From positions 6,014,001 to 6,078,000 of the forward strand of contig JAULSR010000002.1 of NCBI GenBank assembly GCA_030512295.1: DNA of 64,000 nt. The letters are read 5' to 3'. Both the position numbers and the translations under genes were made by a program. This DNA comes from Bombardia bombarda (lineage: Eukaryota > Ascomycota > Sordariomycetes > Sordariales > Lasiosphaeriaceae). Below, piece after piece: positions 33,912-45,174 of the stretch. Position 1 is the stretch's first letter, and each line of letters starts with the position of its first letter. The notes below the pieces were generated by a model. The model was given only the letters and a program-made list of their open reading frames with translations. It did no database searches and was not told where the DNA came from.

Positions 33912-35822
33912 GTCCCCCTACTAACGTAATTCCAAAGTTTACCCCGTTTTCTAAAGTTTACCCCGTCTTTTTTTATTAATTATTTAAGTTTATCGTTTTC
34001 GGTAATCTGCTTTCTTTTTAAGCTAAGGCGGGGGGTTATGTTTTAAATGTTCGTTGTGAAATTTACGTATAAGATTAAATACTTTATTATTATTATTATT
34101 AAGTTATAGCTTTAAATCGTTCCGTAGTTATTAAGTTAATTTATTATGATTTTTTTATTTAATAAAGTATTATTAACGCTTATTTTCCGCTTTATTATAA
34201 TTGAAAATATTTTTATATTTCTAACAGTATTTTTATTATTTATTAATACGGGATATAATTCTTCCGTTATTTATTTATACGTTTTTTTATATTTATTTTT
34301 ATTTTAAAATACCGTTATTAAAGTATAATTTAATAAGTTATATATAAAAAGAATTATTAACTTTAATATTATTAAATAAATTTAAAATAATTATATATAA
34401 TAATATTTTTAAGATTTTAAACAATCTTTTTTATTTTAATATAAATTTATTTAACGGTTTTTTTAACTTTAAGGCGTTAAAAATAATTATAGGTATATAA
34501 TATTTTATTTTAATAAATTTATTTATAATTATTAAAATATATTTATAAGTTTTATTAATTTTAATATATATAAGAAAAGAAGTAATATAATTAATAAAAA
34601 TATTTTTTTATAAAATTAATAAAATTAATAAAAGCTTTAAATATTTTTTAAATAATAATTTTAAGGTTTTTATTTTATTATATAATAAATAAGCGTTATA
34701 ATAAACTTAAATAATAGTAATTATATTTAATTAATAATAAATATAATTTATAAAGTTGATTATTTTAATTTTTTTTAAATATCTTTTTAATTTAAAAACG
34801 TAAGTATAATAAATAATTTATAATTAAATTTTATAGTTTTTTAAATTAATAAAAATTTTATTTTTAAAATAAACTTTTCCGGTTTTTATTATATAATTTA
34901 TATAAACTATTTATAGTTTTCTTTTTATTTTTAATAATTATATTTTTTTTTTAAAAAATTTTAATTTATAATAAAGTATCTAATAATATTTTATAAAAAA
35001 ATTAACTTTTTATAATTTTAATCGATTAAATCGTTTAAATATTTAAAAGTATCAATATTAGCAATATAAAGGTCGGATTCTCCTAATAACAAGTTATAGT
35101 TTATATATAATAATAAAATAGCTATCGTATTTTTAGGAGTTTTTTTATTAAAATTTTTTAAAAAAATTCTATTAAATTATTTTAATTTAATAAAAAAACG
35201 GATATAATTTTATAATTTTTTATTATCATCTCTATCCGGGGTATTTTTTAATTTATAGTTAAATATATTTAAACGGTAGTTCGTTTTTCCGGATTTATAA
35301 ATAGTAATAAAATTAAATTAAAATAAGAATTTAAATTAATATATTTATTTTAAAGTTAATTATTTTATAATAATAAACGTTTTAAAGTTTTTATAATTAG
35401 TAATAATTTTAAAAAGTTTTAGGGTACTTTTAAATTCCGGCCGTTATTTTTTTATTATAAATATTATAATTATATTTTTATATAAAATATTTAAATAAAA
35501 AGTATGCAATTAAATAAAAAACGTCGTCGTTTTTTTTTTATAAAAAAACTCCTTTTATAGCCTAATTTAAAACGTCTATTTCGATAATTATAAGTTTAGA
35601 TTAATTATAAACTTTTAATATTAAAATTATAAAAAATGCTTTTTTAAACTATTTAAATGTTTATTAATAATTTAAAGTTTATTCCTAAGTTATATTTTTT
35701 TTAATAAAGTTATAAAATAATTTCGTTATACCAGAAAATTATTTAATAAAACGTCGATAAAAGTTAATAAATCTTAAAAAACGTTAAAGCTAATTAATTA
35801 TAGTTCTAACTTTTTCTTTCTG
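33912..35822 (-). mobile_element. Truncated gypsy copy at the right edge of the RIP block
   Basis: The sequence matches 25202-27690 of the full-length element in the same orientation, but about 560 bp (equivalent of about 25790-26350) are missing near 34465. It stops abruptly at 35822, where GC-normal host DNA starts 94 bp from the stop codon of the AAA ATPase gene. RIP-mutated throughout. Confidence 0.8.
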
Positions 35823-35915
35823 GTGAACAATGACGCAACTCCTCCGGGCGGACGATGGACAATTGCGTATATCCATTCTGAGAACCAATACTCGTTGTTG
35901 GGCGTATCACACGCA

Positions 35916-38394
35916 CTAAAAGTAAGATTGAAGGTTCTCAACCACTCCTGCTCCCTGGAAGTCCCGCTGGAACTGTTTCCTTGCAGAAATGGACTCATTG
36001 AGATGCGTCGCGCACACCACCGTCTCCTCGTACTGAGCCATTGACCTAGCTATAAATACGGCATTCCTAATCTGCACTAGTGGTTAGATCTCGCTCTACC
36101 ACGTGAAGTGTGACTCACCTCTCGGCCGTTTAGTTCCTTCTCCGCTAGCTCGTCAACTGCATCCTGGGGACAGTTAGGGCTTCCTTGCTTAGTGTTGGCC
36201 TGTCCCAAGAAGTATTTCCATACGGCCTCGCGCGCGTCTCGTCCAAGTGGATTATATTGTAGAGCAAGATGAATCCTGCTAATCATTGCTTCGTCGAAAG
36301 ACTGCACTCGGTTTGTCGTCAGGAATAAAATACCATCGTACTGCTCTAGTTCGCGCAGGAAGACCGATACGAGTGCATTGAGATGTGGATCGTTCGAACG
36401 TTGAGCTAGAAAGACATCTGCCTCGTCCAGAAGCAGGATGGCTTTCCACTGGCTTGCAATCTTGAAGATACTGGTCAGGATCCTCTCTACCTTGACCGGA
36501 TCTACACTGATCTGGCTAGCAGGCACCTGACTGGTTAGTAAAGGCCATTTCGAAGCATAGTAGCGAAATACTTACTGTGTAGAGTGGAATCCGGTAGGTC
36601 TCTGCAATTGTTTCTGCTGTCAGGGTTTTCCCGACACCAGGAGGCCCACTATAGCACCAGATCAGCTACTTGTCTGGCAGGCATTCGGAGTGCATCATAC
36701 TAGAGCAAAAAGTTGATTCCCCGTCCTTTCCCTTGAACAAGGTCCCTAAAGCCATCGCTCTCATCCCGATCAAGATATGTTTTGGTTAGAGCCCAAATTG
36801 GCTTCTTTTGACTCTCTGGGATCTTGACATCCTTGAAAGACGAAGGGCTCCAGGATATTTCGGTGATGTTGGCAACAGCAAACTCCACTGTGATGGATTC
36901 TTAGTCAGCTGTATGTCTTGGATCGAATCCTGCTCACGAAATGTTTTGCTACCAAGGCAAAACCCAAACACAGTAGGGCTGCAAATGAGGAAATCGTTCT
37001 CCTCGAGCTGACTCGGGTCAAGATCAGCAAGTCCGAGGGAACCAATCGGGCCCGTAATCGGGTCTCTTGGTTCTACCTTTCGGACTTGTGGGAATGGATG
37101 ACCAGGGTTCTGTTCCTGAAAACAGACAGCATCAATCATGATTCGATCGTTGATGTGCCGTTTGACGATTTCCCCTTCGTCGTCGATGAAAAACGCTTTC
37201 CCCTCGTACTGACGATGATGGAGGCCCATCAAAGAGACAAACTTGCGGCCGTTATCAATCAGGTCCTTTGTCATCTTCTCCTTCTCGGGGTGGTATTCCA
37301 AAGGGTACACCTGGAGAAACTCGATTTTCTTGATTCCTCGGAAATATGGTATCTTGCGGCCGGCTGTGACCTCACCTACCGTTTTCCTGTTCGAGCTCAG
37401 ATAACGAATCTCGACGTACATGAATTTCGCTCCATCCATGTCCAATCTCTCTTCGCAATGGTTATATAGGGCGCCCATGGGAGCATCGGTACCCTTACAG
37501 GTAGTGTATACCTCTGCATTGGGCTTAAAGAGGGCCCAAAGAAGGTCGTACGTGACCTCATTCTTTGCCAGAAGAACAGACAGTTGTTGGTCAGTAGGCT
37601 GGAAAGTGGTTTCGATGCAGTCTACCAGGAGACCCAGATGCTGTGCAGCCGTCGTGTTCTCACCGCCAATTGCACGCTGATGCTGGGCTTTCAATGCCCC
37701 ACGGACGTGAAAAAGAATGTTTTGTTCGATCTGTTCATCATTAGCGGCTGTAATATGTAGGCTGCACTAAAACCATACGGAGGGTGTTTCTTCTGCCAGA
37801 GAGACAACTCGAATATCGCGACAGACTTCTCTCAGGACATCTCGCAATGATGGGGACTTGACATCGATAAAAGATGTAATTTCATCTGTTTTCCTATCTG
37901 AAAGAATTCTGTCAGCAGGATCTTAAGATAGGGATACAAAACTCACCAATCCTATCCCGAACGAGGAAGACATACTGGTCGAGATCTTTGACCCCTGGAC
38001 CAGCTGTCTCAACGATCTTGTATTTCCAAGATTTGTCGTCCCACCTGTGGCATCTGTTAGTAATAATTCTTTTATTGGAACGATTATCATACGCTTCTTC
38101 TACACGCTTATAGGCTAGCTTCGAAGCTCGCTCAACCTTCGGCTCTTTCGCCTTGGTTGCGGCGTCATCACCAGAGGACGAGCTCTCGGAGGTAGACCTT
38201 TCAGCAACGAGCTTTTCGAGTGTTGCCAAGAGGCGCTCTGCGAGAGACGATTCGAAATCGTTCTTGTCTTGAGCAAGGCGTCCATTGGGCGCGTTTGGTT
38301 CTTTAGCATCAATTGGCTGGTGCAGAGGGCTGCTGGGAGGAGTCGTGTGTTGGGCAGGGGAAGGGTGGAATGGCTGGACCAAATGGGAAGCCAT
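35916..38394 (-). CDS. AAA+ ATPase (DUF7025-type fungal family)
   Basis: Eight exons (38394-38093, 38044-37947, 37897-37779, 37730-36938, 36887-36701, 36648-36576, 36526-36119, 36071-35916) join to 2136 nt, 711 aa. All introns are GT-AG and about 47-52 nt. The N terminus is Ser/Pro-rich. A central region (about 130-480) matches the fungal domain of unknown function that precedes AAA in this family (VWDDKSWKYKI-like start as spliced, RKFVSLMG.HHRQYEGKAF). The ATPase has Walker A GPPGVGKT near 501-508, Walker B ILLLDEAD near 555-562, a sensor-1 TTN and the ELNGREIRNA helix. A Gln-Tyr-rich C terminus closes it. The substrate is unknown. The model needs the 48-nt intron at 37731-37778 to remove an in-frame TAG. 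It lies only 94 bp from the RIP block yet appears intact. Confidence 0.88.
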
Positions 38395-38805
38395 GACGAT
38401 CAGGCAAGATGATGAGATGTGTTATTGACAAGATAAATGTTGCTGGGATTGAATGTGTGAGTGTCTGTCTTCATTCTCGGGGGGATATCTCCTATTCTTA
38501 TATTTTCGCAGCACCGGCTCTGAGCCGAAGATTGTTCCAAATTAAGCAATATCTATCGCAGCCCACAGTCGACTCCCCACCATTCCGGGGTCTTTCCCTT
38601 TCTTAGCAAGGATTGAAACGGGCTAGGATAGTTCATCTACACCTCCAACACGATGTGGACACAGGCCGCATGATGCATGTCCATAGCAAGTATGTACGCG
38701 AACGGCTATTGCAGAGGCAACAAAGAATGATCATCACAGAGACCTACTCATCCGACGAGCTGCAGGTATTCAAACAGGGGCTGCGTGTATAGGTCGACCC
38801 TGATA

Positions 38806-38836
<31 letters not shown>

Positions 38837-39448
38837 CCCACAAGGAGGCGTTGCTGATGGTCAGGAAGCCCGCACCATGCAAGTTCCTGGCACGCATACA
38901 CGCTAGTAGCTGTTTCCAACCAACGCGGATGATCGTCACGGCTCTTTGACATGCATATTCACTGTTCTACGTGTCTCCAACCACAAGAGACGAGCACCGG
39001 GCCGCGACGCATGGGTCTGCGCGCGCAAACTGATGCCGGCCATGGCTTGCATTAGACTTGATGGTCACTACCGGATGGGTTTTCCGGGTGCCGCTCATGC
39101 ACTGTGCCATGTATCCTTCTGGGGACAAGAACAATTTACATGCCATAATGGGAGTACCCATGGTTTGATAATGGCGGTCAGTTCCAAGGAGGAAGTCAGA
39201 GTAGCTTGTAGCCTCACCAGCGCCATGGTTGCTTATGTGGTATTCGGCGCAGCCGACCAACAAGACATTCCATCCACACTTACCACTTACCAGAGTCGCA
39301 GGCCGGTAGGTGTAAAAGACAACGGATCTGCAGTATGTACCGCACCACCCTCTTCTTTATCCTCATTGACAATTAAGAAACCAACATCACCAAAAAGGTA
39401 ATAATTGTCGTCTGAAGTTTTACCAAGTCTCACTTCTTCACTTTAGCT
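38395..39448. other. Intergenic with poly(C) tract
   Basis: This is the promoter side of the ATPase gene. A run of 26 C lies at 38806-38831. A 150-codon frame at 38946-39401 has no coding features. At its end a GTAATA...TTTAG pair could be a 5' UTR intron for the small ORF at 39449. Confidence 0.5.
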
Positions 39449-39601
39449 ATGCCTGACGAGTTCAAGCCAGCTGGTGGTCAGCCGAACGATCAAACTCTAG
39501 CCACCTCCTCAAACGATCAAAACACCCAATATCAAGCAACTGACGTAATGGAGAAAAAGTCTGAAAAGGGGAAGGAGGGCCCTGAGGGAAGTAGCTATTG
39601 A
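39449..39601 (+). CDS. Small hydrophilic protein (50 aa), tentative
   Basis: The 51-codon frame starts MPDEFKPAGGQ and is rich in Gln, Asn, Glu and Lys, with no cysteines and no hydrophobic segment. A 49-nt GT-AG stretch ends three bases upstream of the ATG region, as for a leader intron. Tiny hydrophilic proteins beginning MPDEFKP occur in fungi and are often stress- or conidiation-expressed. The link here is only by resemblance of the first residues. It could be chance. Confidence 0.35.
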   Translation: MPDEFKPAGGQPNDQTLATSSNDQNTQYQATDVMEKKSEKGKEGPEGSSY

Positions 39602-40814
39602 GTGTATTTACAATACGGGTTTGTTCGTTCATTCTCTTATTTGCAAACCATTGAAGTCGGGGAATTGACGCAGCTCAGGAGTTCTCGTTATTTTAGCTAT
39701 GTAACGCTTCGCCCTCCAACATAATAAGGAGGCGGCCGGGCCAAGGATGGCCGAGTGGGCTAGGATCAACACGGTGACCTGCATGCACGAAGCCTTGTGG
39801 GCTGTCTCTCTATCAACATGACGTAGGCCGGTGCTGAAAGAACGTGTTGGTTGGTCTTCCACCAGCCAACAATTTAACCCTCACAGACCGCTCTATCACT
39901 TGTGTGTTGGTTTACCGTTCACTGATTCCACCGGACCCAGTTCTGCAAGCCACCAGAACCACTGCTACTCTTTGACATGGATGTGGTTCACCTAGAGTCA
40001 CCCCGAGTTTGCTAGATATGCAACTAGATGGGGTGAGGCTCGCCGGTTCTCTCTCGGTGTGAGACACCCCCACGACCAACACGTTCATGGCTTATGCGTT
40101 TCCCCAGCTGTTGGGGGTCATCATAGGTTGGTGTGAAGTCGGGGACCCTCCATCGTCAATCACTTCCAGAAGTTATATACTGCCACTAGTCAGGCACTTA
40201 ATGGCGCTATGTCCAGCCTTGTTGGTTGATTCAGATCCATCAGATTGTATTGAAATGGTCGCCTACGACGTGGGGTTGAGCTGCATACAGACTGTCGCAT
40301 TGACCAATCGGCTTTCCTCACCTCCTCCGCAACTCCGGGGTAGCTGTAATGATGGGGAGATCTATCACAGAACTGTGATGCCAGTCAAGAGTAGTGGAGG
40401 CTATCGCAGAACTGTGATGCCAGTCGCAGTGGAGTCTATCACAGAACTGTGATGCTAGTCAGAGTAGTCGAGTCTATCGTGGGGCCGCGAGTGATGCTGA
40501 ATTGTGGGTCCAGAATAGAGCGTCTTAACGGTGCGATGGTTCAAACGGAACAATGCAACGGTGGCGTGAGCGGAGAAATGTCGGTTATCGCAAGACCGTC
40601 CTCCGAAAGAGGATGCAACTCTCTTCATGACGTTAATGTAGTCACGTGCACCAGTTCTGCCACATTGTGCCATCTGCCTGAAAAAATAGGCGGTGAGTGA
40701 TAGGCTTCACCGCCTGCCGTTTTAGCGATGGCCGATTAGCGGGGAAAGGCTAAAAAAAAAAAACGTCTGTGGAAAGCCCGATGCACCTTGATCCGACGGA
40801 CACACCCCGAGTTA
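39602..40814. other. Intergenic, no supportable gene apart from a minisatellite
   Basis: Mixed composition. A tRNA-like start near 39745 is not followed by a complete tRNA. The imperfect repeats at 40362-40480 are listed separately. Confidence 0.5.
40362..40480. repeat. Imperfect tandem repeat with internal palindrome, 3+ copies
   Basis: Units start at 40362, 40401 and 40436, with a degenerate start at 40474. Each begins CTATCRCAGAACTGTGATGC and continues about 15-20 bp (periods 39 and 35-38). The ATCACAGAACTGTGAT core is a hairpin-forming near-palindrome. Confidence 0.85.
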
Positions 40815-41594
40815 ATGGAATCAACCACATTTCCGCTGGATATAGCAAAGGGATCCCTCCTCGAAGAGGGCTTTGTTGATCTGAGAGATCCGAAGGTGGG
40901 AGAGCATGTCTGGGAGTTTGAGCGGAAAGAGTTTCCCTTCCACACGGAGGAGGGGATGGACTTTTTACACCAACACATCCTTGGCAATCCTGTGAGTAGG
41001 ATGAAATACTTCATGGGGACCATCTAAGTTGTTTCAGGGCATACGATCTATTGTGGAATGGTTCTTTGGCGACAAAAGATGCATTCTCGCACACTGCCTG
41101 AGATACGGGCCATTACCAGGCCATATCGAATGCTTCCTGACTGGCGGTAAAGACGCTGGTCGGCGCGCCCTGATGTTTCATCTATTAGCCAAAGGATCCC
41201 GAGTGGACTACTATGCCTATTCTCACCTACATGCCTTTACTACTGAGAAGGGAGGGAGGTCCACGCACGAAATGTCCCGATCCGCGCTTCGAGACGCAGG
41301 CTGTGAAGTCCGCCACAAGGACTTTACTATTGGCGGCTCGTAGGTTCTCACGAGGTATTACAGTTGCGGGTTCTAACATCTAGCAGAGTGATTCTTGACG
41401 CCCGACTTGGCCTCGAAATCGGAGCAGGGTACGCAATCACCGTTGTATTCGTGACAGAGGATCTAGTTGCTGGATTACCTAAAATGAGCCTTCCAAACCT
41501 ACCGGGACTGAAAGAAAAGGTCGCAGGCATGCAAAGTAAAAAAATTGGACTCAATTTTGTATTTGAGGGTTCTACTGGGAGCACAGGCACATAG
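40815..41594 (+). CDS. Hypothetical fungal protein (229 aa, 3 exons)
   Basis: Exons 40815-40991, 41038-41339 and 41384-41594 join in frame (introns of 46 and 44 nt, GT-AG, second with a TCTAAC branch). The protein is mixed alpha/beta in appearance. It starts MESTTFPLDIAKGSLLEEG, contains WEFERKEFPFHTEEGMDFL and a Cys/His-containing middle (CILAHCLRYG.LPGHIECFL), then an ILDARLGLEIGAGYAIT hydrophobic stretch, and ends with a Leu/Lys-rich segment and a Ser/Thr/Gly tail. I do not recognise the family. The second intron ends in a TAGCAG tandem acceptor, so a one-residue splice variant is possible. An upstream in-frame extension without ATG exists to 40788. Confidence 0.65.
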
Positions 41595-41600
41595 ATATTA

Positions 41601-42593
41601 CTACTCGTGATAAGCTACAGCTTCGCAACCTAGGTCTCTAATATTCCATGGCGGGAAACTTAGAGTCCTAACGATAGGAGCTATCTCGATGTTGTCAAGA
41701 ATTGTAGCTGTCCCATCCATAGGAGTGAAATAAGGTGCCTGCGGAATGGTAAAGTTGTCTGTAGAATGCGCGGAACCATCGGGGATCGACACTAATGGCG
41801 CATCCAACTGCGTGGGATAGGGCGCGCCTGTGTTACAATGTCAGCTGGACCGAGGCGCGTGGAAAGGTTTAATACCATTGTCATCTTGAATGGGGAAGCT
41901 GTCCGCAATCGTCACCTCAGGACGGTCTAACTTAGCTCGCCGAGCAGGCCGTGTCCCTAAGCTGGCCAACGGTCTTTTTTCCCCTTTCTCCCAAGCATCT
42001 AGTTCCTCATCGGCACGATCACGTAAGTCTTGGCATGTCTCTCTTATATATGCAGCCTTTCTCTTGCATAGGTTATTGTGCTGTTCGTCGTTGCGCTGTT
42101 CGATATGTCTCACAAACTGGCTCGGCAGTCTGAAAAGCTCGTGACAACCCACGCACACTTCAACGCCTTCGATATCTGCACTCAGGAATTAGTAGTGACC
42201 CGTATGTTGAGTGGAAGAGAACATGCGGTGTAGAAAGTGTCTCCGCAGTGACAGTCTCGATCCATATTCTGGCTGGCCGAGACATGACGGATGAGGACAA
42301 AGACGTGATTTGCGAAGTTTCTTCCCCGTTTCGGGTGCGAACTCTCCATCCTCGCTGTATTTCCCATGTCTGGGACCCCCTTGATTGTCATCGTCGCTGG
42401 CTTTCGCGTGGGTTCGACATATTTCGGCCTCGATGGAGTGATAGCGTTCTCGGGACTGAAGGAGGGTTAGGCTTGCTCGTCGCAAGTGTGGGGTACTAAC
42501 TCGATATTCCTCAAGATGGACATTTAGCGCATCATCTGATCGAAAGCGAGCCGAGCATGTGCATTCTTGCTCCTGGTATATCTCATTCGACAT
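41601..42593 (-). CDS. C2H2-type zinc-finger-like protein (282 aa, 4 exons)
   Basis: Exons 42593-42501, 42455-42227, 42175-41876 and 41827-41601 total 849 nt. The N terminus has CTCSARFRSDDALNVHLEEY (finger-like C-x-C...H). The middle has CPHPSC...LSLRRHFLHH and then CVGCHELF...QFVRHIEQR, giving successive Cys-Cys/His-His pairs. A charged helix, an RPARRAK basic patch and an Asp/Pro-rich tail follow. Together they suggest a nucleic-acid-binding regulator, but the spacing is not canonical. The second intron (42176-42226) fits only with a GC donor (GCATGT), a known minor fungal class. The stop lies 7 bp from the stop of the convergent neighbour, so the two transcripts overlap at their 3' ends. 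Confidence 0.65.
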
Positions 42594-43982
42594 GTTGATA
42601 ATTGCCGAGTCTCAGCAAAGAAGGCGGGGGTTGTCGCGTCTGATGCGCCGTAAGGTTAATCCGACCCCTGCACATGACAACCGAACAGCCAATCAGCGTT
42701 GCTATAAAGGCGGAAATATAATTGGCCATAAGACGCCACCTTGAGACAGATGCTTCATCCAGCCTTAAATACCTCACAGTCGGATGTCCTTTGGGCAGCT
42801 AAATCCATTTTCCTTCACCCAACTGACAGCCCATCCACCTCGAATACCCCGAAGAGATCTGTCTATATAACTTGAGCCTCTATTTACTTCTCGCCCGTTA
42901 AACCGATGGCTGGATGCGAAACTTGCGGGGGCGGGGCTTCAAAGACCTGCAATGCCCAACTTGCGGCAAGCCGGCCATAGGATGATAAGGATGGTTTGTG
43001 GTCCGCTAAAACGAGGACATTTTCAGTCGGACGGTAGTGTAGTCCCCATCGTCAGGAAGCATCGGACTAACTATTGCCAGATAAAGGAAAGGACTGAGTT
43101 TTTGGTTAAATGTGTCAATATTCTGCATGTTGTTAGGCGCTAGCATTGAGGAATTTACTTTCGCACTTCAAAACCACCTGCATCGATGGCAACGTGAATG
43201 GCCTGCAATCTGGGCAAGTCAACTAAGGTTGTGCATTTAGCCGAATATTAGCCACAATCTATTACTGTTCTTATCAGCCCCGTTTCTTATCTCATTGCTA
43301 ACCGTTATCAACACCGTTTTTGTCCATCCTGTCAGCTACCCACCAGGTATCATCCATTTCTTGCAACCTAGTCGGGCTCCACCCTCCTAGGAACCTGTGG
43401 ATAGCCTGAGCCGAAAACTGGAAATACTAGACGTAATATCTCTACCTGTCGCATCACTCTGATCTCCCTATGTAGCAACTCCCAATACTAACATGAGGCT
43501 GGGTTGATGGCCATTACGTGACGCGTCGCTACTATTTGGTGAATACAAGCCAGCAGCCACCTGTTGTTGATATTGGAGCTAAGGCACTGGTCCGTGGTGG
43601 TGCATCCGCTATTCCAAAAACAGATGCAGCACACCCCTGGCCGCTGGAGGGGCAGGCGCTCGGGGTTCATGTGACCCACAGCTAGGGAGAGAAATGCCAA
43701 CAGGACGAAACGCCGCATTTACGGGCGGTGCCAGAGACTCAGCTTCACTAGCGTAAAGTCCCACTCTTAGCCCCTTTGCAAGCTTGGGCGGGGGGGCCGG
43801 CCGGCTGCTAGCCTTAAAGCTGTTAGTTTGGCTTAGAAAGTGGGGCGTCACTATTTTGCGGGCTCGTTGACCCCAACAAGACCGAGAAGGTAAACACCGT
43901 GCTCCTCGCATGCACTGGCCACTTACCCAAAACCACATTCTCTCGCAACCCGTTCTACCACTTACCTGAAATAAGCTCACCG
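42594..43982. other. Divergent intergenic region, no supportable gene
   Basis: It holds the promoter of the zinc-finger gene (leftward) and of the kinase gene (rightward). Open frames at 42952-43143 and 43488-43992 lack coding character. No repeats or RNA genes were seen. Confidence 0.5.
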
Positions 43983-44780
43983 ATGGCGCCACAGGTTACC
44001 AGTTGGGAGGAATTGCTCTGGGTGTCTGAAGAAGTCGATGAGGACACCGGAGATTTCCAATATACCATGTTCGCAGCAGTGGAAGATGACATGATATACT
44101 ACGGCCAATTGAACAAGCCAAAGATGGGCATCTCATTTCAGGAAGCCACCGACTCCCTTACTCGGATTCCTGACGAGGAAATCTTTCCCCGGTGGCCCCA
44201 AGACCTCACTCTCACCATGGCTCCTGAGGAGCTCCCACCAGACGTTTTCGTCAAGCGGCCTAGGCTAGCGCTTTACGATGTTTTCTTAGAGCACCAAGTC
44301 GTGCACCTCCTCCCCAAGGGATTGGTGGAAGAGGCAGAAGCAATGGAAGTGCTTCGGAGCCAACCCCACCCAAGCATTGTTGGATACCATGGCTGCCTTG
44401 TGCGACGGGGCTACATCGCCGGACTTGTGCTCGACCGACACCTCTATGATTTGAACAGTTACCTAAAGAATGGCCACGCCATCCAGGATAAAGAACTCTT
44501 CATGGAATCACTGGAGTCGGCAATTCATCATTTACACTCGCTTGGCTGGGCCCATAACGATCTCAACCCCACAAACGTCCTCGTGACGGAGGACAGAAGG
44601 CCTGTTCTGATCGACTTTGGCTCAGCTCGTAGGATTGGGGAGAAGTTGTCGACCAGCCGTGGCACGAAAGATTGGATCGATTGCGAGATGAAGGACTATA
44701 CGACGTCAGAGACGCGGCACGACACTTCAGCTCTCACCAAGATTCGTACATGGCTAGATAACCCAACGTTCGAAAATTAA
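43983..44780 (+). CDS. Small protein-kinase-like protein (265 aa)
   Basis: Single exon. The C-terminal half has the kinase catalytic loop in the variant form HNDLNPTNVLV (about residue 190; Asp and Asn in place) and an LIDFGSARRIG metal-binding segment (about 213). An earlier VVHLLPKG...EAEAMEVLRSQPHPSIVGYHGC segment fits the C-helix and strand 4. The glycine-rich loop and the usual lysine are not obvious, so the N-lobe is degenerate or replaced by the acidic N terminus. Short kinases of this type are abundant in fungal accessory genomes. Activity is uncertain. The ATG at 43983 was preferred to 43899 because the longer start adds an unrelated-looking leader and 43983 matches the usual MAP start. 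Confidence 0.75.
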   Translation: MAPQVTSWEELLWVSEEVDEDTGDFQYTMFAAVEDDMIYYGQLNKPKMGISFQEATDSLTRIPDEEIFPRWPQDLTLTMAPEELPPDVFVKRPRLALYDVFLEHQVVHLLPKGLVEEAEAMEVLRSQPHPSIVGYHGCLVRRGYIAGLVLDRHLYDLNSYLKNGHAIQDKELFMESLESAIHHLHSLGWAHNDLNPTNVLVTEDRRPVLIDFGSARRIGEKLSTSRGTKDWIDCEMKDYTTSETRHDTSALTKIRTWLDNPTFEN

Positions 44781-45174
44781 ATAGCTGTGTTGTATATGTC
44801 GAAACTGGCAGCTAGCAGCTTTGCATGGCTGGATAGTGAAGGTCGAATGCGGTCTATGGTATGTAGTAACGGCATAATTTAATAGTTTCATGTTCTAGAG
44901 CATGGCACCTTAGCCTAGATAGAAGAGGAATAATGATGTCTGGATAAGCTATGGGTTCAAATTACTCGCCCTCATCTCTGCCATTGATCACATAACTGCC
45001 CGATGGCAAGAGTTCAATGGGGGTTACTGTAATTCGTTTAATGAGTGACTGTGATCCTCTGGATCGTACTACCTATGGTATATAAGGAACGAGTCATCAC
45101 GCTATCTTCACCATCACCATCGTGATCAATTCTAGGCTGTCCAAGCCATTTAAGGGAGTAAGCGCCCAAAAACA
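44781..45174. other. Short convergent spacer
   Basis: It separates the 3' ends of the kinase (+) and the next gene (-). Probable 3' UTRs only. Confidence 0.6.

Larger units (their letters stand above)
18600..35822. repeat. RIP-mutated A/T-rich transposon nest
   Basis: Over about 17 kb the base composition collapses to almost pure A/T, with TpA-rich sequence and stops in all frames. The edges are abrupt: near 18600-18650 on the left and at 35822 on the right, where ordinary mixed-composition DNA resumes. Inside, transposon proteins can still be read on the minus strand with Trp, Gln and Arg codons turned to stops and Gly codons to Glu, which is the C-to-T/G-to-A signature of repeat-induced point mutation. 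A few short islands keep normal GC and are listed separately. No host gene was found in the block. Confidence 0.93.

Noticed and set aside
37767..37769. In-frame TAG in the AAA ATPase gene taken at first as a RIP nonsense mutation
   Set aside because: A 48-nt GT-AG intron (37731-37778) of the same size as its neighbours removes it and joins family-conserved sequence, so the gene is called intact.
38946..39401. 150-codon plus-strand frame upstream of the small ORF
   Set aside because: No domain, start context or codon bias. It overlaps an antisense frame of similar quality.
39741..39830. tRNA-like start (GGATGGCCGAGTGG) resembling tRNA-Leu/Ser
   Set aside because: No matching T-arm, acceptor complement or GTTC box follows. 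Only a D-arm-like match.
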